Assembly (NCBI GenBank): GCA_902786355.1
Contig: CADABZ010000015.1
Location: forward strand, 1,253 to 53,183
From: an uncultured Eubacteriales bacterium
GTDB taxonomy: Bacteria; Bacillota; Clostridia; Peptostreptococcales; Anaerovoracaceae
DNA: 51,931 nucleotides
Direction of reading: 5' to 3'
Position numbers and translations under genes: made by a program. Positions within the stretch are counted from its first letter, which is position 1; each line of letters opens with the position of its first letter. The notes below the pieces were generated by a model. That model had not been told where the DNA came from. It saw only the letters and a list, made by a program, of their open reading frames with translations, and searched no databases. Below, piece after piece: positions 1-8,366 of this stretch.

Positions 1-3
1 GCT

Positions 4-1280
4 GTGACAGCAAGGAGGACAACTCCCGCTAACACTGTCACGGCTGTCACGACCGACACGCTCAGTTTTGTCACGCCATTTACAGCCGAGGAATTATTGT
101 CATCAATTATTGACGATGGTATCCTTGATGAAGATGGCGTGCATAAACTTATGAGCAAAAAGAAACTTGATTATGTACAGAAAAATCATTCACTTAGTAT
201 TTGGAAAGGAGCTGATGGACGCTGGAGAACATACTTGCCTGATGCAGAAAAACCTAACGGGAGAAAACTTGTTTCAAGAGGATCTCATGATGAATTGATA
301 TCTATGCTATTTGACTTCTATACAGAAGCCGAAAAGCAAAGAAAAAGACTTCAGATTACACTGGAAGAGCTGTTTGATGAGTGGCAACAGCATAAAAGCA
401 TATATGTTACAGATTCCACTATCAAAAGGGATAAAACAACCTGGAAATCTTTGTATGAGGGCGATGCTATCACAAAAAAGCCTATATGCTCACTTACAAA
501 GGCTGACATAGAGGAATGGATACTGAAAAAGGTTCGTTCAAATCTCTAGTTATGCGCCAGATGCTGGAGTATGCCATGGAGATTGAAATCATCAGCAGTA
601 ATCCCTTTGACCGGATCAAGATACCGAAAAGCAGGCTGTTGAAGCCTGAAGTAAAAAAGCCAAGCGAGCAAGAGGTTTTCTTCCCGGATGAGCGAGTTGC
701 TCTGATAGAGTATGCATTCAAGCAATATGAAGAAAAAAGAGATAGAGTGCAGATCTTTATTCCTTTAGCAATAGCATTTCTTCTTTATGTCGGGCTGAGG
801 CGCGGAGAAGTGACTGCCCTCAGGTTTGATGATATCACTGGTAAACAAATCATACTGCATGACTCCTACAGCCATGATATGAAATGTCTGAAAGGTCGCC
901 TTAAAGATGGCGAAGGCTGGAGAACAGTAAGTGTAGTCCCTGCCGCACTGGATATAATTGAAAAAGTCCATGAAGAAAGAGAACGGCTTGATATGCCAAC
1001 AGAGGGATTTATCTTCTGCGTGAATGAAGAACTTGAGAGCTTTTATTCCGGTTTAGGCAAGATGATCAACAACTATTGTGAGGAGCTCGGGATACCTAAA
1101 AGAAGCCTTCATAAAACGCGTAAGACTGTCGCATCAGTATTGCATGTAAATGGAGTTGATGATCTCATCATACAGAAGGAGTTCGGTCACAAGGATCTGC
1201 GCACTACTCAGCAGTGTTACTGCTATGATCTCACAACAGATGAGGAACGCTATGAAAAAATTGCACAATCACTGGCATAG
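4..1280 (+). pseudogene. Frameshifted tyrosine recombinase (ICE/Tn916-type integrase)
   Basis: Two overlapping reading frames together make one tyrosine integrase. The first frame (to 549) has an acidic N-terminus, then an arm-binding domain (SIWKGADGRWRTYLPD) and the start of the core-binding domain, ending after EEWILKKVRSNL. The second frame resumes with VMRQMLEYAMEIEIISSNPF and carries the catalytic domain: GLRRGEVTALRF (first Arg), LHKTRK (His-x-x-Arg) and GHKDLRTTQQCYCY with the Tyr nucleophile. Compared with the usual family layout, roughly a dozen residues are missing at the junction near 540-555, so a small deletion with a frameshift is likely. The catalytic residues survive but no full protein can be made. 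The N-terminus starts with GTG at the window edge and could extend further left. Confidence 0.85.
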
Positions 1281-1296
1281 CGTACGATTCTGCCCC

Positions 1297-1327
1297 ATCT
1301 AATCACTATCTAATCACATCTAACCAC
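1297..1327. repeat. Three tandem 10-bp direct repeats, candidate integrase arm sites
   Basis: ATCTAATCAC occurs at 1297-1306 and 1308-1317, and ATCTAACCAC at 1318-1327, giving a helical-turn spacing of 10-11 bp. They lie between the integrase stop and the tRNA fragment. This is where arm-type sites for the integrase N-terminal domain sit in related elements. The repeats are seen directly; their role is inferred. Confidence 0.6.
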
Positions 1328-1340
1328 CGCCAAAATAATA

Positions 1341-1364
1341 GACCCGTTGATTTTTCAACGGGTC
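1341..1364 (-). terminator. Hairpin downstream of tRNA fragment
   Basis: GACCCGTTGA and TCAACGGGTC form a perfect 10-bp stem with a TTTT loop. On the minus strand the stem is followed by TATTATTTTGG, so it looks like the tRNA terminator. It also sits just after the plus-strand integrase. Confidence 0.6.
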
Positions 1365-1367
1365 TGG

Positions 1368-1434
1368 TGGTGGAGCGTAGGGGGATCGAACCCCTGGCCT
1401 CAAGATTGCGAACCTTGCGCTCTCCCAGCTGAGC
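1368..1434 (-). tRNA. Truncated tRNA-Ala(CGC), 5' acceptor strand missing
   Basis: Read on the minus strand there is a D arm (AGCTCAGCTGGGAGAGC), an anticodon stem CAAGG/TCTTG around loop TTCGCAA (anticodon CGC, Ala), a T arm with TTCGATC loop, 3' acceptor ACGCTCC, discriminator A and an encoded CCA. The expected 5' strand GGAGCGT is absent: the sequence before the D arm is GATAATGCC, which cannot pair. The piece therefore runs from about nucleotide 10 to 76 and should be non-functional. It is best read as an attachment-site relic of the element carrying the adjacent integrase. Confidence 0.75.
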
Positions 1435-1554
1435 TGGCATTATCAATTGGTTATACATCTGGCCAGTCCCTTAAAACATATATAGAATTAGTGATTTTTG
1501 CAAAAATGTAATGTATTCTTTACATCAGTACTAGATAATCGGGAGGAAACTTTC

Positions 1555-2754
1555 ATGATCAGAGACAGATATAAACTGAGGGGCGTCATCATAATGGTGA
1601 TCATCCTCTCTCTTGGCATATTCATGGCTGCCTGCTCAGACAGCAGTTCAGCGGACGGCGAAGAAGACAGCGGTGTTGCAATGAACTCTCTTACGGGAGC
1701 CACAGAGGCCGATGGGTATGATCCGGCAGCTGACAATCAGAGAATAGCTGCTTTTGTAGTAGAAAATGCTCCTGAAGCAAGACCTCAGTGGGGCATGGAC
1801 GACCCTGAGTATTCTCCTGATATTGTCCTGCAGGGCGAGGTAGAAGCCGGGATCACAAGAACGCTCTGGATGTATGCTGACTACAATAAGCTTCCGGAGA
1901 TCATCGGACCTATGAGAAGTGCACGCCCTCCTTATATCAGATTCTCAGAACTGTTTGATGCAGTGTTCATTCACTGGGGCAAGAGTGCATCCAAGGGTCA
2001 ATATGTCGGTGCCGACACAGTATTCGAAGAGGATGGGGTCGACCATATAGACCAGATGACTTTCTATGATGAAACAGGAATGTATGACCGAGAAGGAACA
2101 CGTCAGGTTTCCATGGAGCACACCGGAATCGTATATGGCAAGAAAGTTCCTGCCGCTCTGGAGGAAGCCGGTTTCAGAAAAGAGCCTGAAGAATACACTC
2201 ACCTTGATTTCAGCGATATCGCATGGCTGTCAGGTGTAGTACCGGCTCACCAGATCAGAGTCACCTACTCTGACAGGGCATCCTGGGATTCAACGACATG
2301 GACATATGACAGTGAGGACAGACAATATCACACTGCGAATTTCCAGAATGATTTTGCCAGAGACAACCTTCTCGTTCTCTCGGATGAAACAGAATATATC
2401 GACAAAGACAATTACAGCGGAAGCGGCGCCTCACTTACATACTGCGACTACGCTCTCGGCGGAGGAACGGGATATCTTCTGAGCCAGGGTGCTGTCAAGG
2501 AAATCGAGTGGCGTGTCGAAGATGGCAAGCTGGTTCTGATCGACGTCGAAGCTACTAAGAGAGCTAAGGAAAAAGCAGAACAGGCCAAAGCCGAAGCAGA
2601 AGAGGCCGGTGAAGAAGTTGAAGAATCCGAAGAAGAAGGTCCTGTTGAGATCAACGCAAGCCTCTATCCTGGCAAAACGTGGATCGGATGGATCTCATCC
2701 AACAACGGCGGCAAGATGGAGATAATGGGTTCCGAAGGTTCATCGGAAGATTGA
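1555..2754 (+). CDS. DUF3048 (YerB-like) lipoprotein
   Basis: A 399-residue secreted lipoprotein. The start at 1555 is chosen because GGGAGGA lies 8 nt upstream and it is followed at once by a lipoprotein signal (hydrophobic residues 11-24, lipobox FMAAC with Cys27). The mature part matches the DUF3048 layout: an N-terminal domain with IIGPMRSARPPYIRFSE and HWGKSASKGQ, then a C-terminal domain with TYCDYALGGGTGYLLSQG. A charged segment rich in Lys, Glu and Ala (about residues 340-375) interrupts the C-terminal domain. YerB of Bacillus is the namesake; its biochemical role is not settled. The gene is monocistronic and convergent with the PfkB gene. Confidence 0.85.
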   Translation: MIRDRYKLRGVIIMVIILSLGIFMAACSDSSSADGEEDSGVAMNSLTGATEADGYDPAADNQRIAAFVVENAPEARPQWGMDDPEYSPDIVLQGEVEAGITRTLWMYADYNKLPEIIGPMRSARPPYIRFSELFDAVFIHWGKSASKGQYVGADTVFEEDGVDHIDQMTFYDETGMYDREGTRQVSMEHTGIVYGKKVPAALEEAGFRKEPEEYTHLDFSDIAWLSGVVPAHQIRVTYSDRASWDSTTWTYDSEDRQYHTANFQNDFARDNLLVLSDETEYIDKDNYSGSGASLTYCDYALGGGTGYLLSQGAVKEIEWRVEDGKLVLIDVEATKRAKEKAEQAKAEAEEAGEEVEESEEEGPVEINASLYPGKTWIGWISSNNGGKMEIMGSEGSSED

Positions 2755-2807
2755 TCAGCACAGACAGCATTTCAGCGGCCTGAACACCCGAATATATCAG
2801 CAATAAA

Positions 2808-2839
2808 AATAAGCGGATGATCGCATTCATCCGCTTATT
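2808..2839. terminator. Bidirectional terminator between DUF3048 and PfkB genes
   Basis: A perfect 13-bp stem (AATAAGCGGATGA with TCATCCGCTTATT) and a 7-nt or shorter loop separate two convergent genes. A/T-rich tracts flank it on both sides, so it can stop both transcripts. Confidence 0.85.
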
Positions 2840-2851
2840 ATTATGCTCCTG

Positions 2852-3793
2852 TCATGGTTTGTCTACATCGAGGCCAAGCTCCGCAGGCATGAATCTCGGA
2901 CACACATTCTCATCTGTGACAATAACAGATGCTGCAAGCCTCGTGCCGATCGCGCATGCTTCGGAGAGATCTTTTCCATATGTAAGCCCGATCGCAACAC
3001 CGGCAAAGAATGCGTCCCCTGCTCCGGTCGTATCATTGACATCGACCTTCTGAGGCGGACAGTAGCCCTTCTTGCCGTCGCTGGATGCATATACTGCACC
3101 TTCCCCGCCCATCGTGACAACGATGCTCTTCATACCGGCCTGGGTGACCTTGTTGTAGAGGATGTCGATCATCTCTTCAGGGGTCTTGTCATCATAGTTC
3201 TCCAGGAACAGTATCCCCGCCTCCTGTCTGTTGCATACCAGGCAGTCGAGACTTCTCAGGAGGTCTCTTCTCTCCACTGCAATGGACATGTTTGAGACCG
3301 GCGAGAAGATCTTCTTATTGTGCTTCTCTGCAAGAGCGATCGTTTTCTTGAGGATAGGCACCTCGACATCTGCCTCGATGGCAATACTGTCTGCGGCGGA
3401 GAATATCTCATCCCCTTTCTCGTCAAGGATCCTTTCTATCTCAGAGAGATCCGGTCTCTTGGAGATAGAAGCGACAACATCTCCCGTGTTGTCGAATACA
3501 GCAAGCCAGGTCCCCAGACCGTCAGGTGATCGTCTTATATAGTCCACATTGCATTGATGCTTTTGCAGTTTTCTTACTACATCATCGCCAAGAGCTGATT
3601 TGTCTACTACTGTGACCATACTTGGTCTGAGCTCTACATTGGCAATATCTTCGGCGATATTTCTGGCAACGCCTCCGTGAACCTCAACGACATATCCTGA
3701 ATTTCTGCCTCCCGGGATGTACTGAGCATGCGGGTAACCTTTTATGTCCACGAATGCTGCACCTATAATAACGATGCCTGTGCTTCTGATCAT
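2852..3793 (-). CDS. PfkB-family carbohydrate kinase (pseudouridine kinase-like)
   Basis: A 313-residue ribokinase/PfkB-fold kinase. The N-terminal half has the substrate-binding GGVARNIAEDIAN segment (about 40-52). The C-terminal half has the signature NDTTGAGDAFFAG (about 253-265) with the catalytic Asp and anion hole. The Gly-Gly-Val-Ala-Arg-Asn form resembles pseudouridine kinases and other nucleoside kinases more than fructokinases, but no pseudouridine glycosidase lies nearby, so the substrate is uncertain. It is the last gene of a minus-strand run after ilvB and ilvN, 36 bp after ilvN, with RBS AGGAGAC before the ATG. Confidence 0.85.
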   Translation of the reverse strand: MIRSTGIVIIGAAFVDIKGYPHAQYIPGGRNSGYVVEVHGGVARNIAEDIANVELRPSMVTVVDKSALGDDVVRKLQKHQCNVDYIRRSPDGLGTWLAVFDNTGDVVASISKRPDLSEIERILDEKGDEIFSAADSIAIEADVEVPILKKTIALAEKHNKKIFSPVSNMSIAVERRDLLRSLDCLVCNRQEAGILFLENYDDKTPEEMIDILYNKVTQAGMKSIVVTMGGEGAVYASSDGKKGYCPPQKVDVNDTTGAGDAFFAGVAIGLTYGKDLSEACAIGTRLAASVIVTDENVCPRFMPAELGLDVDKP

Positions 3794-3829
3794 TTATGTG
3801 TCTCCTGTGATGATATAATGTCGTACTGA

Positions 3830-4303
3830 TCAGTATTTCTCGAGGGCAATAGGACCAGTCCTCTGTATCTCGGAAATACCATAGCTCTTGAGCATCTGAA
3901 TAAAATCTTCTACGCCTTCAGGGTCTGCGTGGTACTCCAGAAGGAGATGCTTTGGCATGACCTTCATGATCTTAGCTCCGGTTATCTGGCACAGCTCTAT
4001 CAGCTGTGATCTGTTCGAAGCATTGTAAGCGACCTTGACCAGCATCATCTCGAGGCAGATGCTCTTAGCCTCATTGAGTCTGCGTACTCTTATCACGTTG
4101 ACCTTCTTATTGAGCTGTTTCTCGATCTGATCTATCGTTCTCTGATCTCCGGTGCTTATGATCGTCATGCTTGAGATCTCGTGATTGTCAGTTTCACCAA
4201 CAGCAAGGCTGTCTATATTGAAGCCCCGGCGAGCGAAAAGACCGGAAATGGATGAGAGTACACCGTCTCTGTTTTCAACAAGTACTGAAAAAATCCCTTT
4301 CAT
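3830..4303 (-). CDS. ilvN: Acetolactate synthase small (regulatory) subunit
   Basis: A 157-residue protein of normal length for the regulatory subunit that binds IlvB and confers valine feedback on acetolactate synthesis. An ACT domain fills residues 1-75 (FSVLVENRDGVLSSISGLFARRGFNIDSL), followed by the RVRRLNEAKS linker and the small-subunit C-terminal domain ending GISEIQRTGPIALEK. It lies 24 bp after ilvB with RBS GGGAGAGA, so the two are co-transcribed. No leader or T-box was seen upstream of the pair. Confidence 0.92.
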   Translation of the reverse strand: MKGIFSVLVENRDGVLSSISGLFARRGFNIDSLAVGETDNHEISSMTIISTGDQRTIDQIEKQLNKKVNVIRVRRLNEAKSICLEMMLVKVAYNASNRSQLIELCQITGAKIMKVMPKHLLLEYHADPEGVEDFIQMLKSYGISEIQRTGPIALEKY

Positions 4304-4327
4304 ATCTGTCTCTCCCGATACTCTTTA

Positions 4328-5947
4328 TCACTTAACACTATTCTCGCTGGCAATATCACATACCATCAGACATGCGCCATCGCAGTTCAGGAATCTGTCG
4401 ATTGCTTCATCAAGTTCTTCATTGGAAGAGCAGTTGAAATATGGCATGTCGTAAGCCTCTGCTATCTTGTCATATGCCGGCCAGTTCCCCAGTCTTACGC
4501 CTTCATAATGAGAGTCGTAGTTCTTCTCCTGATACTCTCTGACCAGTCCGAGATATCCATTGCGGACTATCATGACCTTGATATCAAGGTTGTTTTCGCG
4601 GAGAGTTGCAAGTTCATTCATGCACATCTGGAACGCTCCGTCCCCGCATACAGCAACGGTCTGACGCTCAGGAGAACAGAATTTTGCACCTATGGCAGCA
4701 GGAATTGAATATCCCATCGTTCCCATCCCGCCTGTTGTCAGGAAACGTCCTTCCTTCATGACATAATTGTCTGCACTCCACAGCTGGTTCTGTCCCACAT
4801 CTGCAACATATACAGCATCATCCTCCATTTTGGCTGAGAGTGTCTGCACAAGCGTATTCGGATTGATAAAAGTATCGTCAAATACTCTTCTGTCAACTGT
4901 GCCGTGTTTGATTTCCTCAAGCTCAGCAGCCCAGCTCAGGTCAGCAGCTTTTATATCCTGCTTGATCAGCTCCTCGAATACATCTCTGACATCTCCTACC
5001 AGAGGAATGTTAGGACCCATGTTCTTGCCGATCTCTGCCGTATCGATATCAATGTGTATTACTGCTACACGCTTCTCAAGGTTTTCAGGCTTTGGTATAG
5101 CTCTGTCAGCAAGTCTTGCACCAACTATGATCAGAAGATCTGAACGGCTTACAGCTTTGTTGGCATATGGCTTGCCGTTATTGCCGAGCATCCCGAAATT
5201 AAGAGGATGCTTCTTCGGTATCACGCCCATTCCCATCATGGTATGTACCATAGGGATATTGTATTTCTCGCAGAATTCTCTTACGATCTGCTGGCCGCCG
5301 CCGAGTATTACTCCGCCACCGGCGCATACAAGAGGTTTTTTTGCCTGATTGAGAGCGTTTACCACCCTTCTCATCTGGTTCATGTTGACCCTGACTTCAG
5401 GTTTGTATCCACGGATCTGCAGAGTCTCAGGATACTCAAAAGGTTTTCTCAGCTCACGCATCTGTACGTCCATCGGTATATCGATAAGTACAGGTCCTTT
5501 TCTTCCTGTTGATGCTATATAGAAAGCCTCCCTGAATACTCTCGGGATATCATCCGGATCCTTGACAAGGTAGCTGTGCTTGACAAAAGACTCTGTCGCA
5601 CCGCGCATATCCGCCTCCTGGAAGACGTCCCTTCCCAGAAGCTCGCTCGACACCTGTCCGGATATAGCTATAACAGGGATACTGTCAGCATAAGCTGTCG
5701 CAAGAGCAGTTATCAGGTTGGTCGCTCCCGGACCTGATGTAACAACGCAGACAGCAGGTTTTCCGGATATTCTCGAATAACCGCTGGCTGCATGGCCCGC
5801 GTTCTGCTCCTGTCTTACAAGTATGTGCTCTATGTCTGAGTTGTAAAGCCCTTCATAAAACGGTGCAATGGCAACACCCGGATACCCGAATACTTTTGTT
5901 ATGCCCTCTTTCATGAGGCATTCTATCATTGCCTGTGCGCCTGTCAT
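4328..5947 (-). CDS. ilvB: Acetolactate synthase large (catalytic) subunit
   Basis: A 539-residue ThDP enzyme that condenses two pyruvates (or pyruvate and 2-oxobutyrate) in branched-chain amino acid synthesis. The N-terminal PYR domain has the catalytic Glu in VRQEQNAGHAASG (Glu47). The central FAD-binding-type domain has VGDVRDVFEELI, and the PP domain starts with the ThDP motif GDGAFQMCMNE (about 435-445) followed by a downstream Asn. It is slightly shorter than many IlvB proteins. The RBS is AAAGGGGA. It is followed by ilvN and preceded by the secreted SH3/lytic protein gene, only 22 bp away. Confidence 0.92.
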   Translation of the reverse strand: MTGAQAMIECLMKEGITKVFGYPGVAIAPFYEGLYNSDIEHILVRQEQNAGHAASGYSRISGKPAVCVVTSGPGATNLITALATAYADSIPVIAISGQVSSELLGRDVFQEADMRGATESFVKHSYLVKDPDDIPRVFREAFYIASTGRKGPVLIDIPMDVQMRELRKPFEYPETLQIRGYKPEVRVNMNQMRRVVNALNQAKKPLVCAGGGVILGGGQQIVREFCEKYNIPMVHTMMGMGVIPKKHPLNFGMLGNNGKPYANKAVSRSDLLIIVGARLADRAIPKPENLEKRVAVIHIDIDTAEIGKNMGPNIPLVGDVRDVFEELIKQDIKAADLSWAAELEEIKHGTVDRRVFDDTFINPNTLVQTLSAKMEDDAVYVADVGQNQLWSADNYVMKEGRFLTTGGMGTMGYSIPAAIGAKFCSPERQTVAVCGDGAFQMCMNELATLRENNLDIKVMIVRNGYLGLVREYQEKNYDSHYEGVRLGNWPAYDKIAEAYDMPYFNCSSNEELDEAIDRFLNCDGACLMVCDIASENSVK

Positions 5948-5969
5948 TATTATCCCCTTTCTCTATTCA

Positions 5970-6719
5970 TCAATACCATCCACTCGAACAGAAATGAGCC
6001 CATGCGTTGGATGGGGAGCCGTATCTCCTGGCGATATACCCCAGCCCCCATCTTATCTGAGTGTTTCCGTTCGTATAGTAGTCACTTCCCTCTGAGGCCA
6101 TCTTGCTCGCCGGCAGAGCCTGCGCTATCCCGTGAGCACCCGAGCTTCCGTTATGAGCATTCGGGTTCCATCCTGACTCTCTGTCCCATAGTTTGATCAG
6201 CGAGTACATCTCGCTGTCATCCCATCCGTAGTCAGGCATCAGTGAGAGAGCGTATTTCTGGTACTCTCCTTTCTGGCCTCCTACTTTGATTATCGGCTCT
6301 TCCGTAGTCAGGAATTTGCTGTAGACATAGTAGTCATTGTTACCGATGACAACCTTGCTCCAGTCATTATATGTTACACCTGTCCTTGTCACACCCGAAT
6401 AGCTTCCGAGTGTTCCGATAATTTCATAAGTGTTGTCAGGACCTTCTCTGTAATTGACATCTGCAGTTGTCCAGACAGTCTCATCGCGCACCTCACGGAT
6501 CTGCTCTCTGGATTCCTTAACGATTCCGTCAAGATCTCCGGTCACTGTTTCAGTATTGAAATCTTTGATGCTTGAGTAGATTTTCGCCTGTCGCCTGTCG
6601 GCAATATGGCTGAACGAAGTATAAAAGATCACGCACAAACAAGCCGCAGCAAAAGAGAGCTCCGCGAGAATTATAAGAATTATAAGAGATTTTCGCGACC
6701 TTTTCTTCTTAGTACGCAA
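5970..6719 (-). CDS. Membrane-anchored SH3b / lytic-transglycosylase-like protein
   Basis: A 249-residue exported protein. A basic N-terminus (RTKKKRSRKS) precedes a single membrane segment (about 11-33). An SH3b-like domain follows (about 85-140, with ADVNYREGPDNTYEIIG), then a goose-lysozyme/SLT-like domain (about 155-249) with a catalytic Glu in LWDRESGWNPNAHN (Glu181) and GAHGIAQ. It probably cleaves or binds peptidoglycan outside the membrane. The start is TTG, with AGGAG 9 nt upstream. It ends 22 bp before ilvB, an unexpected partner, so shared transcription may be incidental. Confidence 0.8.
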   Translation of the reverse strand: MRTKKKRSRKSLIILIILAELSFAAACLCVIFYTSFSHIADRRQAKIYSSIKDFNTETVTGDLDGIVKESREQIREVRDETVWTTADVNYREGPDNTYEIIGTLGSYSGVTRTGVTYNDWSKVVIGNNDYYVYSKFLTTEEPIIKVGGQKGEYQKYALSLMPDYGWDDSEMYSLIKLWDRESGWNPNAHNGSSGAHGIAQALPASKMASEGSDYYTNGNTQIRWGLGYIARRYGSPSNAWAHFCSSGWY

Positions 6720-6794
6720 TACTGTATGCTCCTGATTATAATTAGAGTTCTAACATTATACAGTATGCACGCCATAAGAATCGAGGATTCTGAA

Positions 6795-6832
6795 CAAAAA
6801 ATAATCCGCATACCTGTAAAAAGTATGCGGAT
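6795..6832 (-). terminator. Terminator after PreA-like gene
   Basis: ATCCGCATAC pairs with GTATGCGGAT (10 bp, 6804-6813 with 6823-6832). On the minus strand a TATTTTTTG tract follows. It lies 6 bp after the PreA-like stop. Confidence 0.85.
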
Positions 6833-6838
6833 AAAAGA

Positions 6839-8347
6839 TTATCGTTTAATTACCTTACGTGCAACATCTATTGCATGTTCAGAGCATACAAGTCTGCACA
6901 GGTGGCAGCCTACGCATTTCTGTCCGTGAAGCACCGGCTTTCTTGTATCAGAGTCGAAGCTGATTGCCTGATGTCCGCCGTCCATGCATGAGATATAACA
7001 TCTTCCGCATCCGTTGCATCTCTCATAGTTGAATACCGGGAAGAGGATCGTATCTCTTTCGATGCTCTGGTGGTCGACTATCGTTGCGCTCGCACCGCCG
7101 ATCAGATCGCTGAGATGTGCGATGCCTTTGATCTTCATATACTCTGTCAGGCCATCGATCATGTCCTCGATTATCCTGTATCCATACTGCATGATTGCTG
7201 TTGTTACCTGGACACTTCCTGCTCCGAGAAGCATGAATTCAAGAGCATCACGCCATATCTCTATCCCGCCCATGCCGCTTATGTGCATGCCGCTGAGCTC
7301 GCTGCATCTGTTGAGATCTGAGATAAAACGCAGAGCGATCGGTCTGACCGCAGTCCCTGAGTAGCCGCCGATTATCGACTTTCCTCTGACTGCAGGTTCA
7401 GCAACGAGTGTATCGATATCCACCCCTGTAATGGAATTTATGGTGTTGATCGCCGCGATTCCGTCTGCGCCGCCTCTCTTAGCTGCCAGAGCCATCGGTA
7501 CCATGTCAGTGATGTTCGGTGTCAGCTTGGCGAGCACAGGGAGACTGGTTCCCCTTTTGGTCGCTCTAGTGAACTTCTCTATCAGTTCTTCTGACTGTCC
7601 TATAGTAACACCGAGATCGTCTGACTCCATATTAGGACAGGAGAAATTACATTCAATGACAGATGCTCCCGCCTTTTCGCATTTTGACGCAAGTTCTGTC
7701 CACTCAGCCTCATTCTGGCCCATGATGGATGCGACTATGACTTTCGTCGGGAACTCCTTCTTCAGCCGTTCAAACACTTCCATATTCTCTTCGACACTGT
7801 GGTCTGAGAGCTGCTCTATATTCTTGAAGCCGTAAAAAGCATTGGAGTGTGTCCTGACAGCTGAAAATCTCGGAGATGTCTCATGCTGAGGGAAGTTGCA
7901 AATAGTCTTGAATGCCGCTCCGGCCCAGCCTGCCTCAAAAGCCCTCTTGCACATATCATATGAGCTTGCGACTACAGATGAAGACAGAAGGAACGGATTC
8001 TCAAGCTTCACTCCGCATATATCTGTAGATATATCTACCACATCGATTTTTTTCTCCGGCAGGGAGTTCTGATTCTCACTCAGGCTCATGCACAGATCCC
8101 TGATCGAGACAGGTAGTTTTGTGTCATTGAGCACACATGCTTTTTCACATGGCGCATTACAGTATGTGCAGTCACACGTCAGTTTCCGTGCCGCACCCAT
8201 ATAGTTTCTGAAATAAAGCGATCTGATTATCCCCCCTACATCCGCTTTCTGCGGGCACGCCTTCGTACACAGCGGATCATGGCAGACAAGGCACTTACTT
8301 ACTTCCGAACGGTCATACGTAAGATAGTATTTTGAATAATCCACCAT
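6839..8347 (-). CDS. PreA-like Fe-S flavin dehydrogenase with extra N-terminal Fe-S domain
   Basis: A 502-residue protein. The start at 8347 (MVDYSKYYLTYDR) is chosen because GAGAGG lies just upstream; a longer frame would overlap the AAA gene. In order: an N-terminal Cys-rich Fe-S segment like the PreT / GltD-type domain (CLVCHDPLCTKACP, then CDCTYCNAPCEKAC), a dihydroorotate/dihydropyrimidine dehydrogenase FMN barrel (ECNFSCPNM with the active Cys, GGYSGTAVRPIAL), and a C-terminal two-cluster ferredoxin (CNGCGRCYISC, CVGCHLCRLVC). The family reduces uracil/thymine or related rings. The usual separate PreT partner is absent, so the electron donor is unknown. Confidence 0.85.
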   Translation of the reverse strand: MVDYSKYYLTYDRSEVSKCLVCHDPLCTKACPQKADVGGIIRSLYFRNYMGAARKLTCDCTYCNAPCEKACVLNDTKLPVSIRDLCMSLSENQNSLPEKKIDVVDISTDICGVKLENPFLLSSSVVASSYDMCKRAFEAGWAGAAFKTICNFPQHETSPRFSAVRTHSNAFYGFKNIEQLSDHSVEENMEVFERLKKEFPTKVIVASIMGQNEAEWTELASKCEKAGASVIECNFSCPNMESDDLGVTIGQSEELIEKFTRATKRGTSLPVLAKLTPNITDMVPMALAAKRGGADGIAAINTINSITGVDIDTLVAEPAVRGKSIIGGYSGTAVRPIALRFISDLNRCSELSGMHISGMGGIEIWRDALEFMLLGAGSVQVTTAIMQYGYRIIEDMIDGLTEYMKIKGIAHLSDLIGGASATIVDHQSIERDTILFPVFNYERCNGCGRCYISCMDGGHQAISFDSDTRKPVLHGQKCVGCHLCRLVCSEHAIDVARKVIKR

Positions 8348-8366
8348 ACCTTCATCCTCTCTTTCG

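Noticed and set aside
1368-1446. An intact tRNA gene
   Set aside because: The D, anticodon and T arms and CCA are good, but the seven bases before the D arm do not pair with the 3' acceptor ACGCTCC.
5948-5969. T-box or leader attenuator before ilvBN
   Set aside because: Only 22 bp separate ilvB from the preceding gene and no T-box sequence is seen.
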